Source of the DNA: PSRJ01 sp963825305
Lineage (GTDB): Bacteria; Acidobacteriota; Terriglobia; Bryobacterales; Bryobacteraceae
Assembly (NCBI GenBank): GCA_963825305.1
Contig: CAWGTA010000009.1
Coordinates: 868,001-932,000, forward strand
Reading direction: 5' to 3'
Length of the DNA: 64,000 bases
Of the stretch, positions 1-9,155 are shown one piece after another; position 1 is the stretch's first letter, and every line of letters begins with the position of its first letter. The translations under genes and the position numbers were made by a program. The notes beneath the pieces are model-generated. The model worked only from the letters and a program-made list of their open reading frames with translations. It did not search any database and was not told the DNA's origin.

Positions 1-1119
1 CGGCTGCCGATCTCCGAGGTGATCTACGAAGCACAAGTGGAACGCAGGGCGCGAGCTGCGAGTGTAGGCATGACGGATAACGGGCACGATACCGAGTCAG
101 GCGCGAGCCAGCTCAACCCCAAGTTCACGTTCGATTCGTTCGTGGTCGGCGCGTGCAACCAGTTTGCGCACGCCGCGGCGCGGTCTGTGGCTACCAATCC
201 CTCGCGCAGCTACAATCCGCTGTTCCTCTATGGCGGCGTGGGGATGGGTAAAACGCATTTGATGCACGCCATCGGCCGCCGGCTCATGGATACCTTCGGC
301 TCCATGCGGGTGATTTACACATCCAGCGAGCGCTTCATCAACGAAATGGTGGCCTGCATCCGTACCGAGCGGATGCACCAGTTTCATCAACGCTACCGGG
401 AAGCGGATATTCTACTCGTCGACGACATCCAGGTAATCGGCAATAAGGAGCGAACGCAGGAGGAGTTCTTCCACACGTTCAATGAGCTTCACGATCACCA
501 GAAGCAGATCGTGATCTCGAGCGATGCTCCGCCGAAAGAGATCCCAGGATTGGTCGAGCGGCTCCGCTCGCGTTTCGAATGGGGACTGATGGCCGACATA
601 CAGCCGCCCGACCTCGAAACCAAAATGGCGATTCTGGACAAGAAGGCGGAGGCCGAAGGCGTAAAGCTGCCGGATGATGTCCGGTCGTTCATGGCATCCA
701 AAACCAAATCGAACGTCCGGGAACTGGAAGGCGCGCTGGTCAAGCTGATCGCCTATTCCGATCTGACCGGAGTGCCGATCAATCTACCAATGGCCCAGCA
801 GGTGCTCAAGCACCTGGTGCACGTGCAGGATCGCCGGGTCACCATCGATTCGATCCAGAAATCCGTCGCCGAACGGTTCCAGATCAAGCAATCGCAGCTC
901 AAGGAAAAGAGCAACACGAAGAAGGTGGTTTACCCACGCCAGGTGGCCATGTACCTGGTGAAAGAACTGACCAGCGCGTCACTCCCGGAGATCGGACGGG
1001 CCTTCGGCGGCAAGCACCATACCACCGTGATCCACTCCATCAACAAGATCGAGGAGATGCGCCATAGTAATCCGGAATTGAACAGGCTCCTGCACAGCCT
1101 AATGGACTCATTACAATGA
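1..1119 (+). CDS. dnaA: Chromosomal replication initiator DnaA (5' partial)
   Basis: DnaA is the AAA+ ATPase that binds DnaA boxes and opens oriC. The frame is open from the first base, so N-terminal domain I lies outside the window; 372 residues are visible and any start inside the window would be artificial. The core begins at FTFDSFVVG. It carries a Walker A motif GGVGMGKTH, a Walker B LLVDDIQ, the arginine-finger region RLRSRFEWG, and in C-terminal domain IV the DNA-binding signature FGGKHHTTVIHSI. It is followed by an intergenic gap with DnaA boxes and then dnaN, the classic origin order. Identification is secure; only the missing 5' part is unknown. Confidence 0.97.
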   Translation, partial: RLPISEVIYEAQVERRARAASVGMTDNGHDTESGASQLNPKFTFDSFVVGACNQFAHAAARSVATNPSRSYNPLFLYGGVGMGKTHLMHAIGRRLMDTFGSMRVIYTSSERFINEMVACIRTERMHQFHQRYREADILLVDDIQVIGNKERTQEEFFHTFNELHDHQKQIVISSDAPPKEIPGLVERLRSRFEWGLMADIQPPDLETKMAILDKKAEAEGVKLPDDVRSFMASKTKSNVRELEGALVKLIAYSDLTGVPINLPMAQQVLKHLVHVQDRRVTIDSIQKSVAERFQIKQSQLKEKSNTKKVVYPRQVAMYLVKELTSASLPEIGRAFGGKHHTTVIHSINKIEEMRHSNPELNRLLHSLMDSLQ

Positions 1120-1129
1120 AGTTATTGCG

Positions 1130-1138
1130 TTATCCACA
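1130..1138 (+). promoter_or_regulatory. Perfect DnaA box
   Basis: TTATCCACA is an exact match to the strong DnaA-box consensus. It starts eleven bases after the dnaA stop codon. It could serve the origin, dnaA/dnaN autoregulation, or both. Confidence 0.7.
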
Positions 1139-1231
1139 AACCGGGTTGGCGGCTCCCACGGAAAACTGTGAAAAAATGGCCGGCGACCCGGTTTTGCGCT
1201 CTTTCTACACCCATCTTCCGCAACTTCCTAG

Positions 1232-1260
1232 TGGTGAAAAGTAGTTGAATTTAGTATAAT
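1232..1260 (+). promoter_or_regulatory. Candidate sigma70 promoter for dnaN
   Basis: A perfect -10 hexamer TATAAT lies at 1255-1260. The best -35 at 17-bp spacing is the weak TGGTGA at 1232-1237. The dnaN start codon is about 90 bp downstream, preceded by AGGAG at 1338-1342. The promoter call rests mainly on the -10. Confidence 0.5.
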
Positions 1261-1351
1261 TTAGGAAGTTCCCAACAGATTGCACAGGCCCGATGAATAC
1301 GGTTTTAATACTCTACTTCTATAGAGCCTACCGGAGTAGGAGCTGACGCCC

Positions 1352-2470
1352 ATGGAATTCACTGTAAATCGAACCGATCTGGTACGAGAACTGAGCCTGT
1401 CGCAAGGGGTGGTGGAGAAGAAGACCACCATTCCGATCCTGTCCAATGTGCTCCTGGAGGCTGCAGGAGATCGCATCACATTGACTGCCACGGATCTGGA
1501 GTTGGGGATTCGCTGTTCCTGTCCGGCTCGGGTGAAGAAGGAGGGTGCGGGAACGGTTCCGGCGCGCAAGCTGCTGGACTATGTGCGGCTGCTGCCGGAA
1601 GCCGATGTGAACATGAAGTTTCTGGAGAACCATTGGGCGACGATCACATGCGGCCGGTCGCGCACCAGGATCGCGGGGATGTCGCGGGAAAGTTTTCCGG
1701 AACTGCCGCAGATGCCGGAGCGCATGGCTGAAATTCCGGTGAAGACGCTGGCTTCGATGATCGCGCGCACAGCCTTCGCCATCTCGATGGAGGAGTCGCG
1801 GTTTACGTTGAATGGCGCCCTGCTGCTGATGCGCCCGGAAGGGTTGACGATGGTCGCCACCGACGGCCATCGCCTGGCGTATGTGCAGGCGACTCCCGCC
1901 GAGAGCGGAAACATCGACAAACCGTTTCGCGCGTTGATTCCCAAGAAGGCCATGGCGGAGTTGGTCAAGCTGGCGGATGAGACCACTCCGGACGCCAAGG
2001 CGATTTTTGCCGGCGATGAGAATCATCTGTTCTTCGAGGTGGGGCATCGGCTTCTGATCACGCGCAAGCTGACCGGCAATTTCCCGGATTACGAGCGCGT
2101 GCTGCCCAAGGATCATTCCGCGCTGGCCACGCTGCAAAAGGACGAGATCCGTTCCGCGATCGAGCGCGTTGCGCAATTTGCCGATGAGCGGTCCCGAGCC
2201 ATTCGCGTGCAGTTCTCCAACGGCGAAGTGAAAGTCTTCTCTTCCTCGGTGGAGATGGGCGAGAGCGAAGAGAGCGTGACCAGCGAGTATCAGGGGCCCG
2301 AAATGGAGATCGGGTTCAACGCGCAATACCTTCTCGATTTCCTGCGGGCCATTCCGCAGGACCACGTGGCATTCGAGCTGAAGGATCAAAAGAGCGCCGG
2401 TGAGCTGCGGCCCGCGGGCGACGCCATAGCGGATCAGTACCGCTACGTGGTGATGCCCATGAGGATTTGA
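1352..2470 (+). CDS. dnaN: DNA polymerase III sliding clamp, beta subunit
   Basis: DnaN forms the dimeric ring that tethers the replicative polymerase to DNA. The 372-residue length is normal for the family. It begins MEFTVNRTDLVRELSLSQGVV, has the family pattern KKTTIPILSNVLLEA in the first domain, ATDLELGIRCSC, and ends in the conserved YRYVVMPMRI, which forms part of the partner-binding pocket. The ATG at 1352 has AGGAG nine bases upstream. It sits between dnaA and gyrB; I see no recF between dnaN and gyrB. Confidence 0.96.
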   Translation: MEFTVNRTDLVRELSLSQGVVEKKTTIPILSNVLLEAAGDRITLTATDLELGIRCSCPARVKKEGAGTVPARKLLDYVRLLPEADVNMKFLENHWATITCGRSRTRIAGMSRESFPELPQMPERMAEIPVKTLASMIARTAFAISMEESRFTLNGALLLMRPEGLTMVATDGHRLAYVQATPAESGNIDKPFRALIPKKAMAELVKLADETTPDAKAIFAGDENHLFFEVGHRLLITRKLTGNFPDYERVLPKDHSALATLQKDEIRSAIERVAQFADERSRAIRVQFSNGEVKVFSSSVEMGESEESVTSEYQGPEMEIGFNAQYLLDFLRAIPQDHVAFELKDQKSAGELRPAGDAIADQYRYVVMPMRI

Positions 2471-2486
2471 AAAATCGGGTCACCCT

Positions 2487-4950
2487 ATGGCAAATGAGGT
2501 AACTCCCAATCGGGTTCGGGAGACGACATCTACGATTCCACGAGTATCAAGGTGCTGGAAGGGCTGGAGGCGGTGCGGCTGCGCCCCGCCATGTATATCG
2601 GGTCGACCGGCGAAATGGGTCTGCACCACCTGGTGTACGAGGTGGTGGACAATTCCGTAGACGAGGCGCTGGCCGGATACTGCACGGAAGTCGACGTCAC
2701 CATCCACGACGACAATTCCGTCACGGTAATCGACAACGGCCGCGGCATTCCGGTGGACATGCACGAAGAGGAAGGCGTCTCGGCGGCGCAGGTGGTGATG
2801 ACCAAGCTGCACGCCGGCGGCAAGTTCGATTCCAAGAGCTACAAGGTATCGGGCGGCCTGCACGGCGTGGGCGTGAGCTGCGTGAACGCGCTTTCCGAGA
2901 GGCTGGAGCTGGAGATCTGGCGCAGAGGGCTACACCTGGCAGCAGGAGTACGCCTGCGGCGTTCCCAAGGCTCCGCTGGCGAAGGCCGGCAAAGCCGGAA
3001 AGAAGACCGGCACCAGGGTCACGTTCAAGCCCGACACCACCATCATGACGGCGACCACGTTCAACTACGACACGCTGGCGCAGCGGCTGCGCGAGCTGGC
3101 GTTCCTGAACAAGGGCCTCAAGATCACGCTGACCGACGAGCGCGTCGATCCCGAGAAGCGCACGAGTTCCTCTATAGCGGCGGCATCGCGGAATTCATCA
3201 AGCACCTGAACCGCGGCAAGTCGGTGCTGCACGAAAAGCCGATCCACTTCGAAGCGGAACGGGAGCTGCCGAACGGCGCCGGGACGCTCAGCATGGAAGT
3301 GGCGCTGCAGTACAACGACGGCTACTCGGAGAACGTCTTCAGCTTCGCCAACAACATCAACACCGTGGATGGCGGCACGCACCTGACCGGCTTCCGCACC
3401 GCGCTGACCCGCACCATCAACGCGTTCGGGCAGCAGGCCGGCCTGTTCAAAGACGTGAAAGAGAACCTGACCGGCGACGACGTGCGCGAAGGTCTGACGG
3501 CGGTGGTCAGCGTGAAGGTGCCGCAGCCGCAGTTCGAAGGCCAGACCAAGGGCAAGCTCAACAGCGATATCGCCGGCTACATGACGCAGTTCGTCAACGA
3601 GAAGCTGGGCGAGTACTTCGACAAGAACTCCACCGTTGGGCGCAAGATCGTCGGCAAGGCGATCGACGCCGCGCGCGCGCGCGAAGCGGCCCGCAAAGCG
3701 CGCGACCTGACGCGGCGCAAGGGCGCGCTCGATTCCGGCGGCCTGCCAGGCAAGCTGGCGGATTGCCAGGAGAAGGATCCGGAGCGCTGCGAGTTGTTCC
3801 TGGTGGAGGGCGAATCGGCCGGCGGCACGGCCAAGCAGGGCCGCGACCGGCGCTTCCAGGCGATCCTGCCGCTGAAAGGCAAGATCCTCAACGTGGAGAA
3901 GGCGCGCTACGACAAGATGCTGGGCCACGAGGAAATCCGCGCGCATGATCACGGCGCTCGGCACGGGCATCGGCAAGGACGATTTCGACGCCACCAAGAT
4001 CCGCTACGGCAAGATCATCATCATGACCGACGCCGACGTGGACGGCTCGCACATCCGCACGCTGCTGCTGACGTTCTTCTTCCGGCACATGAACGAGCTG
4101 ATCCTGCGCGGCAAGCGTGTTACATCGCGCAGCCGCCGCTCTATCGCATCAAGAAGGGCAAGAGCGAGAAGTACATCAAGGACGAGAAGGAATTCACCAA
4201 GGAGATCATGCGCCGGGCCACGGAGAACCTGACGCTCGAGATCCATGCCAGCGGCAACGGCAAAGGCGCGAAGCCGCCGTGCTGGAAGGCGGCGAACTGC
4301 GCACCTTCCTGCTGAACCTGGACGAGTACGAGCAGATGTTCCACAAGGTGGAGCGGCGCCTGCGCGACCCGCGCGTGGTGGAGGTGCTGGCCAACGTGGA
4401 GCTGCGCGTCGACCACAAGGCCGACTTCCAGGACGAGGCCAATCTGCAAGCCGGTGTTCGAGGCCCTGACGAAGCTGGACCTGAACCCGGAGATGCGGCA
4501 CGACGAAGAGCATTCGTCGTATGCCGTGGTGTTCCACGATTCGACCAATGCCGAGCGCAGCATCGGGCTTGCACTGGCGGCGCAGCCCGAGTACCGCCGC
4601 TTCCGCACGCTGGCGCAGCACGATCGCGCGGTACAACGATCCGCCGTTCGTGGTGGTGAAGAACGAGCACCGCGAGGCGCAGGCCAACTGGACGCGACCT
4701 GCTGAATTACGTCAAGATCGAAGGCAAGAAGGACGCCTCCGTGCAGCGCTACAAAGGCCTGGGCGAGATGAACGCCGAGCAACTGGCCGAAACCACCATG
4801 AATCCGGAAAAGCGCACGCTGCTGCAGGTGCGGCTGGAAGACGCGGTGGAGAGCGAGGAGATCTTCTCCACGCTGATGGGCGAAGACGTGGAGAGCCGGC
4901 GGAAGTTCATCGAAGAGAACGCGCTGGACGTGAAGAATCTGGACGTTTGA
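2487..4950 (+). CDS. gyrB: DNA gyrase subunit B, reading frame broken by nine single-base indels
   Basis: GyrB is the ATPase subunit of DNA gyrase. All landmarks are present in order: VLEGLEAVRLRPAMYIGST, EVVDNSVDEALAG, DNGRGIPVD and GGLHGVGVSCVNALS (GHKL ATPase); ELFLVEGESAGG and TDADVDGSHIRTLLLTFFF (TOPRIM); QRYKGLGEMN near the C-terminus. They lie in changing frames. Following the homology, single-base shifts fall near 2510, 2924, 3160, 3945, 4118, 4272, 4450, 4630 and 4700. The start ATG at 2487 is followed by MANEVT, typical of relatives. Restored length is about 820 residues, normal. Because gyrB is essential and no domain is lost, sequence error is likelier than decay, unless another gyrB exists elsewhere. 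Confidence 0.85.
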
Positions 4951-5001
4951 GGGCGTCTTCACAGCATTTCGTACTGCCAACCGAATCGGCGATAATGTGT
5001 C

Positions 5002-5235
5002 ATGGCCACTAGTGACAAGGCGGACCTTTCGCGCATCACGGTGGTACCGGGTCAGCGCTCTAACCAGCCTTGTATTCGCGGTTTTCGCATAACAGTGTGG
5101 GACGTCCTGGATATGCTCGCATCGGGCATGACCGAGGATGAGATCCTGGGCGACTACCCGTACCTCGAGAAGGCTGACTTCCCGGCTGTCTACGCTTACG
5201 CCTCACAGGCTGGGCGAGACCGAATATCGCGTTGA
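5002..5235 (+). CDS. DUF433-type antitoxin-like protein
   Basis: A 77-residue protein with the DUF433 pattern: ITVVPGQRSNQPCIRGFRI, then VWDVLDMLASGMTEDEIL and DYPYLEKADFPAVYAYAS, a small winged-helix DNA-binding fold. In this family the gene pairs with a downstream PIN-like partner, as here, where the stop codon (TGA at 5233-5235) overlaps the TTG start of the next gene. The role as antitoxin and autorepressor is inferred from family and pairing. It sits directly after gyrB. Confidence 0.82.
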   Translation: MATSDKADLSRITVVPGQRSNQPCIRGFRITVWDVLDMLASGMTEDEILGDYPYLEKADFPAVYAYASQAGRDRISR

Positions 5236-5573
5236 AGCTTCTATTCGACGCCAACCTCTCGCCGAAGCTTATAGGCCGCCTCGCCGAGCTTTTCCCTGAT
5301 TCGGTGCACGTTTTCGATACCGGCCTCGCCCGCTATACTTCCGACGAGATTATCTGGGAGTATGCGCTGGCCAACGGCTTCACGATTGTGACGGCTGATT
5401 CCGATTTTCTCGAGCTCTCGAGTTCCCGCGGCGCGCCGCCGAAGGTAATTCTGATTGAAAACTGTAACTACCGAACATCCCGGGTCGAGGAAGTCTTGAG
5501 ACGGCATGCTATTGCCATCGCGGATCTGGAATTTTCCTCGCGAGCCGTCCTGGTCGTGCGAAGCGCAAGCTGA
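5232..5573 (+). CDS. DUF5615 PIN-like protein, probable toxin partner
   Basis: A 113-residue PIN-like protein. MKLLFDANLSPKLIGRLAELFP carries the first acidic residue of the PIN-type site, HVFDTGLARYTSDEIIWEYA follows, and FTIVTADSDFLELS holds the second acidic cluster. These match the DUF5615 group of Mut7-C/PIN-like nucleases, usually encoded beside DUF433 genes. The TTG start at 5232 overlaps the antitoxin stop, so translation is probably coupled. RNase activity is a family-level expectation; nothing here shows the target. Confidence 0.8.
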   Translation: MKLLFDANLSPKLIGRLAELFPDSVHVFDTGLARYTSDEIIWEYALANGFTIVTADSDFLELSSSRGAPPKVILIENCNYRTSRVEEVLRRHAIAIADLEFSSRAVLVVRSAS

Positions 5574-5581
5574 GGGTCCAT

Positions 5582-6847
5582 TTATGGCCTCCGCCAGACG
5601 CGCCCGTCTTTCATCACGAAATTGATTCGCTTCAACTCGTCGATATCATGCAGCGGGTTCGCGGGCGTAGCTACCAGATCGGCGGCCATGCCGACGCGGA
5701 TGGCGCCACGCTCCTTCTCTACGCCGAGTAAGGCGGCGGCGTGCGTCGTCATGGCCCGCAGAATATCGGCGGCGCTAATCCCGGCCTCGCGGAAGCTGTC
5801 GATGTATTCCATGGCGACGTCCCCTCGCGTTCGCCCTTTCGCATCCGACATCACATCCGTACCGAAGACAACGTCCACGCCTGCGGCCCAGGCGCGCTTT
5901 AATCGGGCCACGTACTTTTCGTGAGTGCGCCTGGCTGCGTCCGGTTCCATCCCGTCCGCCAGCAGCGAGGCTACAGTGAAGTCGGTGCTCACCAGCACCA
6001 CACGATTCTTCTTGGCCAGCGCCAGGTCTTCGTCACTTAACACCCAGCCGTGTTCAATGGAGGCGACCCCGGCCTCGATCGCGGCGCGGGCTCCGGGCTC
6101 GGTCTGAACGTGCGCGGCCACCTTTACGCCAGCGCGCGCTGCCTCCGCCACGATGAATCGAATATCATCCGCCGAGTACGCATACTTCTGCCCGTCCACC
6201 ACGATCTTGATGACACGCGCGCCCCAGTAGATGTTCTCGCGCACGGCCTTCTGCATTTCGTCGTGCGAATCGGCGAAGCGATACTCGGGGTTATCCAGCA
6301 GGCGAGCGTCGGCCGGCGTATCCCAAAACTGCCCGCCGTATGGCCCGATGATCCTGCCCGAGTAGACCATGGTGGGGCCTGGCACCAGCCCAAAGCGAAT
6401 CGCCTTGTCGAGATCGGTATCCAGATGATCGCCCGAATTCCCCACGTCCCGGACCGTCGTAAAACCGCTTTCCAGCATCTCCTTGGCGTAGCGGACGCCT
6501 TGAATCGCCCTCCATCCGGCCCGGCGCTGAAGAGTCATGATCCAGAAATCGAGGTCCCATTTGGGGTCGATGTTTGCGAGCAGGTGAGTGTGCGCGTCGA
6601 AGAGCCCTGGTAAGACGGTCTCCTGGGAAAGGTCGATGCGGGTCGCGTCGCTGGGAATCGGCAGCTCGGAGCCAATCGCTTTGATCTTGCCGGCTTCGAT
6701 CAGGATGATCTGCCTGGTTTTCTCGGTGCCGGTCTCCGGGTCGATCAGCGTGCCTGCGGTGATCGCAGTGACCTGTGCGGCCGCCGGGCGGATTTCGCAG
6801 AGCAGAAGGCAGGCCAAGGCCAGAACAGAATGCGTCAGCCGTGCCAT
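5582..6847 (-). CDS. Secreted metal-dependent amidohydrolase
   Basis: A 421-residue amidohydrolase-superfamily enzyme of the imidazolonepropionase/prolidase-like type. It begins with a signal peptide, MARLTHSVLALACLLLC to AAAQ. The first metal site is LFDAHTHL (HxH); a candidate bridging lysine is in RVIKIVVDGQ; further ligands are in KVAAHVQTE, SIEHGW and the catalytic aspartate in VFGTDVMSD. An upstream in-frame start is possible, but the ATG at 6847 places the signal peptide at the N-terminus and lies only four bases after the stop of the preceding AsmA-like gene. It is the last gene of the xdhC operon. Substrate unknown; dipeptidase-like activity is plausible. Confidence 0.85.
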   Translation of the reverse strand: MARLTHSVLALACLLLCEIRPAAAQVTAITAGTLIDPETGTEKTRQIILIEAGKIKAIGSELPIPSDATRIDLSQETVLPGLFDAHTHLLANIDPKWDLDFWIMTLQRRAGWRAIQGVRYAKEMLESGFTTVRDVGNSGDHLDTDLDKAIRFGLVPGPTMVYSGRIIGPYGGQFWDTPADARLLDNPEYRFADSHDEMQKAVRENIYWGARVIKIVVDGQKYAYSADDIRFIVAEAARAGVKVAAHVQTEPGARAAIEAGVASIEHGWVLSDEDLALAKKNRVVLVSTDFTVASLLADGMEPDAARRTHEKYVARLKRAWAAGVDVVFGTDVMSDAKGRTRGDVAMEYIDSFREAGISAADILRAMTTHAAALLGVEKERGAIRVGMAADLVATPANPLHDIDELKRINFVMKDGRVWRRP

Positions 6848-6851
6848 GTCT

Positions 6852-9155
6852 TTATGGGGTATTCCGCAGGCCGGTTGCGCCCGTCTCATCCACCTTCAGG
6901 GCGGCCACCGTCCCGCTCATGCGCATTTCGCGGCTGCCGCTCGTCAGCGAGATGACCAGGCGGCCATCGTTCTGGGAAACCCCGCTGCCGATATAGGTGG
7001 CGTCTTCGGTGCGCAGCGACAGGTCGTTGAGGCGCACCCGCGGGGCATTCGGCCCCCATGCCAGGGAATACTCGCCGGCCAGCGCGCCGAAATCCATGCC
7101 GCTGCTGCTGAAGGTTCCATCCGATTTCAAATTGGCCAGCAGTTGCTCACCGGTGCCGGCGCTCTCCAGGGTGCCTTCGGCGTCGAGTTTTCCCGACTGC
7201 CAGTCGAGGGCTTTCACTTTACCGGTGAGCTTGTACACGGGGCGCTGGCCGGCCAACGCCACCACCAGAGTCCCGGCGATGGCGGCGCGGCCCATCCTGG
7301 CTTCGAGGGCCGCCAGTTCTACGCGCGCCACATCCCAGGTGAGACGCGCACGCACATTCTCCAGACGCGTGTCGGCAATTTCCAATTCGCCGATCTGGAC
7401 CGAGCCGTCCAGTTTACGTTCGCGCAGCCAATCCGGTACCGTGCTGCGGCCCAGGGCGCGCGCGAACAGGCTGGTGCTGCGGCGCAGGGTGGGCATCAAT
7501 TCGGCTTCGAGGTCGGCGGCGTTCACTTCGGGCGCCCGCACACGCAAGCGGTGCGGCCGTGTGGCGTCGGGGTCGTAGCGGTAGTCGCCGGTGAACGCAA
7601 TCTTGCCGGCCTGGGCTTCGAGGCGATCGACATTCACGCGGGCGCCGTCAATCGTCACGTGCGCCGCGGCGATCTGGAGCGGATCGGCGAGTCCGGGCAC
7701 CGCCACCTGCGCATCGGTGAGCCGTAGATCTCCGGTCCAGCCGGCACTCTCCGGCATCACGTGATAGCGCAGCTCGCCACCCCACTGTCCCGAGTTCATG
7801 TGTTCCAGCCAGGGCACCGCCGCCAGCGCGGCTTGCGCGCGCAACGATTGCAAATTCATCCCGCCTGTCGCAATCGAAAGGTCGAGGGTGCCATCGTCCA
7901 TCGAATAGGTGGCTTCCAAGCGGGCCTCATCGCGTTCGGCCGTATGCACCAGCGCCGGCGCCAGCCAGATTTTGCCGTGGTCCACCATCACGTGCACCTG
8001 ATCGAAACGCACGGGCGGGGAATCGGGGATGGTGACGGCGGTGTCGTGCAGAACTACTTCGCCCTCAAAGCCTCCCGATCCGGAGTAGCCGATGGCGCCA
8101 TCGATGGTGCCGTTCAATTGCAGCTTGGGCGGGAAGCGGGCGCCCATGTCCGTGGCCAGTTGGACCACCGGACCGATCGGGAACTGGTTCCAGGTCATGG
8201 TCACTGCCCAATGCGGATGCGAGAGGTAGTCGCCGGCGCGGAAACGCGTGGTGATGGGGACTACCGCGGAAGTGGCTTGCAGCTCGAGCTGCTGGGCGGT
8301 GAGATCGAGACGGCCGCGAAGATCCAGGGGCCACCCCTGGCCTTTGGAGGGCAGCAGGTCCCAGCGATGCACATCCTCAACGGTGAGGCGGCCGAGGATG
8401 CCGATGCCGTTAATGGCGCCGGCCAGGTGCAAGCGCGAGGTGATGGTTCCGTGCACGCCGCCGGCCTGTCCGCTCATCAGCACCGCGAGCTCGCCCAACT
8501 GCGTGCGCTCCAGCCGCACATCCAGGTCGACGCGCTCCGGCGCCACCCACCACCTTCCGTTCAGCGCGAACGAGCCCAAGGGTTGGGCCGGCTTGTCGCT
8601 ACGCGCGGCCTGCGCTTCGCCGGACACCTTCCAACCGCCTGCAAGCGAAGCCGGGGGAGTTATGTCCAGGTCGGTGTCCATCAGATAAAAAACGGATTGC
8701 GTCTCGCCGAAATTGAAATTGATGCGCCCGTTCCGGACGTGTATGGCGGGCGCCGTGCTCATTACCGAACGATTGACGAACGACGTGAAATTCCAAACGC
8801 CCGCGGGCGACTTGGTGAGATTAATGTTGGCGTCTTCCAGGCGGATGGAGCCGATCCGGAACGGTCCGTGGATCAGCGACCAGAGAGCCGGGCCGACTTC
8901 CATTTTGTCGACGTAGGCGATCGGCTCGAAGCCGAGGGCTGGGTCTTCGTGGATGACCACGTTCTCCGCGGAGATGCCCGGGCCCTTGAAAAGGCTGAAG
9001 CGTACCGGGCCGCGGATCTCGACCTTCCGGCCAAGTGCGCGCTCGAGCGAGGCGCGCAGGCGGTTTCCGTAAGCGGCGGCGCTAATGTACGGAGCCACGA
9101 TTCCGGCGAGCAGGATCAACACGACGGCCGCGGCGGTGTACTTGAAGATCCTCAT
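6852..9155 (-). CDS. AsmA-family inner-membrane protein
   Basis: A 767-residue protein with one N-terminal transmembrane helix (KYTAAAVVLILLAGIVAPYI). The AsmA-type start follows: LRASLERALGRKVEIRGPVRFSLF, then the EDANINL region. The rest is rich in alternating beta-strand pattern, as expected for the long beta-groove of AsmA/TamB-like lipid-transfer proteins facing the periplasm. Its ATG overlaps the mocA stop (ATGA at 9155-9152), so it is cotranscribed with mocA and xdhC. A role in envelope lipid homeostasis is inferred from the family only. Confidence 0.75.
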   Translation of the reverse strand: MRIFKYTAAAVVLILLAGIVAPYISAAAYGNRLRASLERALGRKVEIRGPVRFSLFKGPGISAENVVIHEDPALGFEPIAYVDKMEVGPALWSLIHGPFRIGSIRLEDANINLTKSPAGVWNFTSFVNRSVMSTAPAIHVRNGRINFNFGETQSVFYLMDTDLDITPPASLAGGWKVSGEAQAARSDKPAQPLGSFALNGRWWVAPERVDLDVRLERTQLGELAVLMSGQAGGVHGTITSRLHLAGAINGIGILGRLTVEDVHRWDLLPSKGQGWPLDLRGRLDLTAQQLELQATSAVVPITTRFRAGDYLSHPHWAVTMTWNQFPIGPVVQLATDMGARFPPKLQLNGTIDGAIGYSGSGGFEGEVVLHDTAVTIPDSPPVRFDQVHVMVDHGKIWLAPALVHTAERDEARLEATYSMDDGTLDLSIATGGMNLQSLRAQAALAAVPWLEHMNSGQWGGELRYHVMPESAGWTGDLRLTDAQVAVPGLADPLQIAAAHVTIDGARVNVDRLEAQAGKIAFTGDYRYDPDATRPHRLRVRAPEVNAADLEAELMPTLRRSTSLFARALGRSTVPDWLRERKLDGSVQIGELEIADTRLENVRARLTWDVARVELAALEARMGRAAIAGTLVVALAGQRPVYKLTGKVKALDWQSGKLDAEGTLESAGTGEQLLANLKSDGTFSSSGMDFGALAGEYSLAWGPNAPRVRLNDLSLRTEDATYIGSGVSQNDGRLVISLTSGSREMRMSGTVAALKVDETGATGLRNTP

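Larger units (their letters stand above)
1120..1351. other. dnaA-dnaN intergenic region, candidate part of oriC
   Basis: This 232-bp gap holds one perfect DnaA box, TTATCCACA at 1130-1138 on the plus strand. A relaxed box matching TTWTNCACA lies on the minus strand at 1167-1175 (read as TTTTTCACA). AT-rich runs follow between about 1160 and 1265. Origins commonly lie next to dnaA, but the region upstream of dnaA is outside the window, so the main box cluster may be there instead. Confidence 0.5.

Noticed and set aside
3065..3997. A 310-codon open frame antisense to gyrB
   Set aside because: It exists because of third-position GC bias in gyrB; its product is low-complexity and the sense strand carries unmistakable GyrB motifs.
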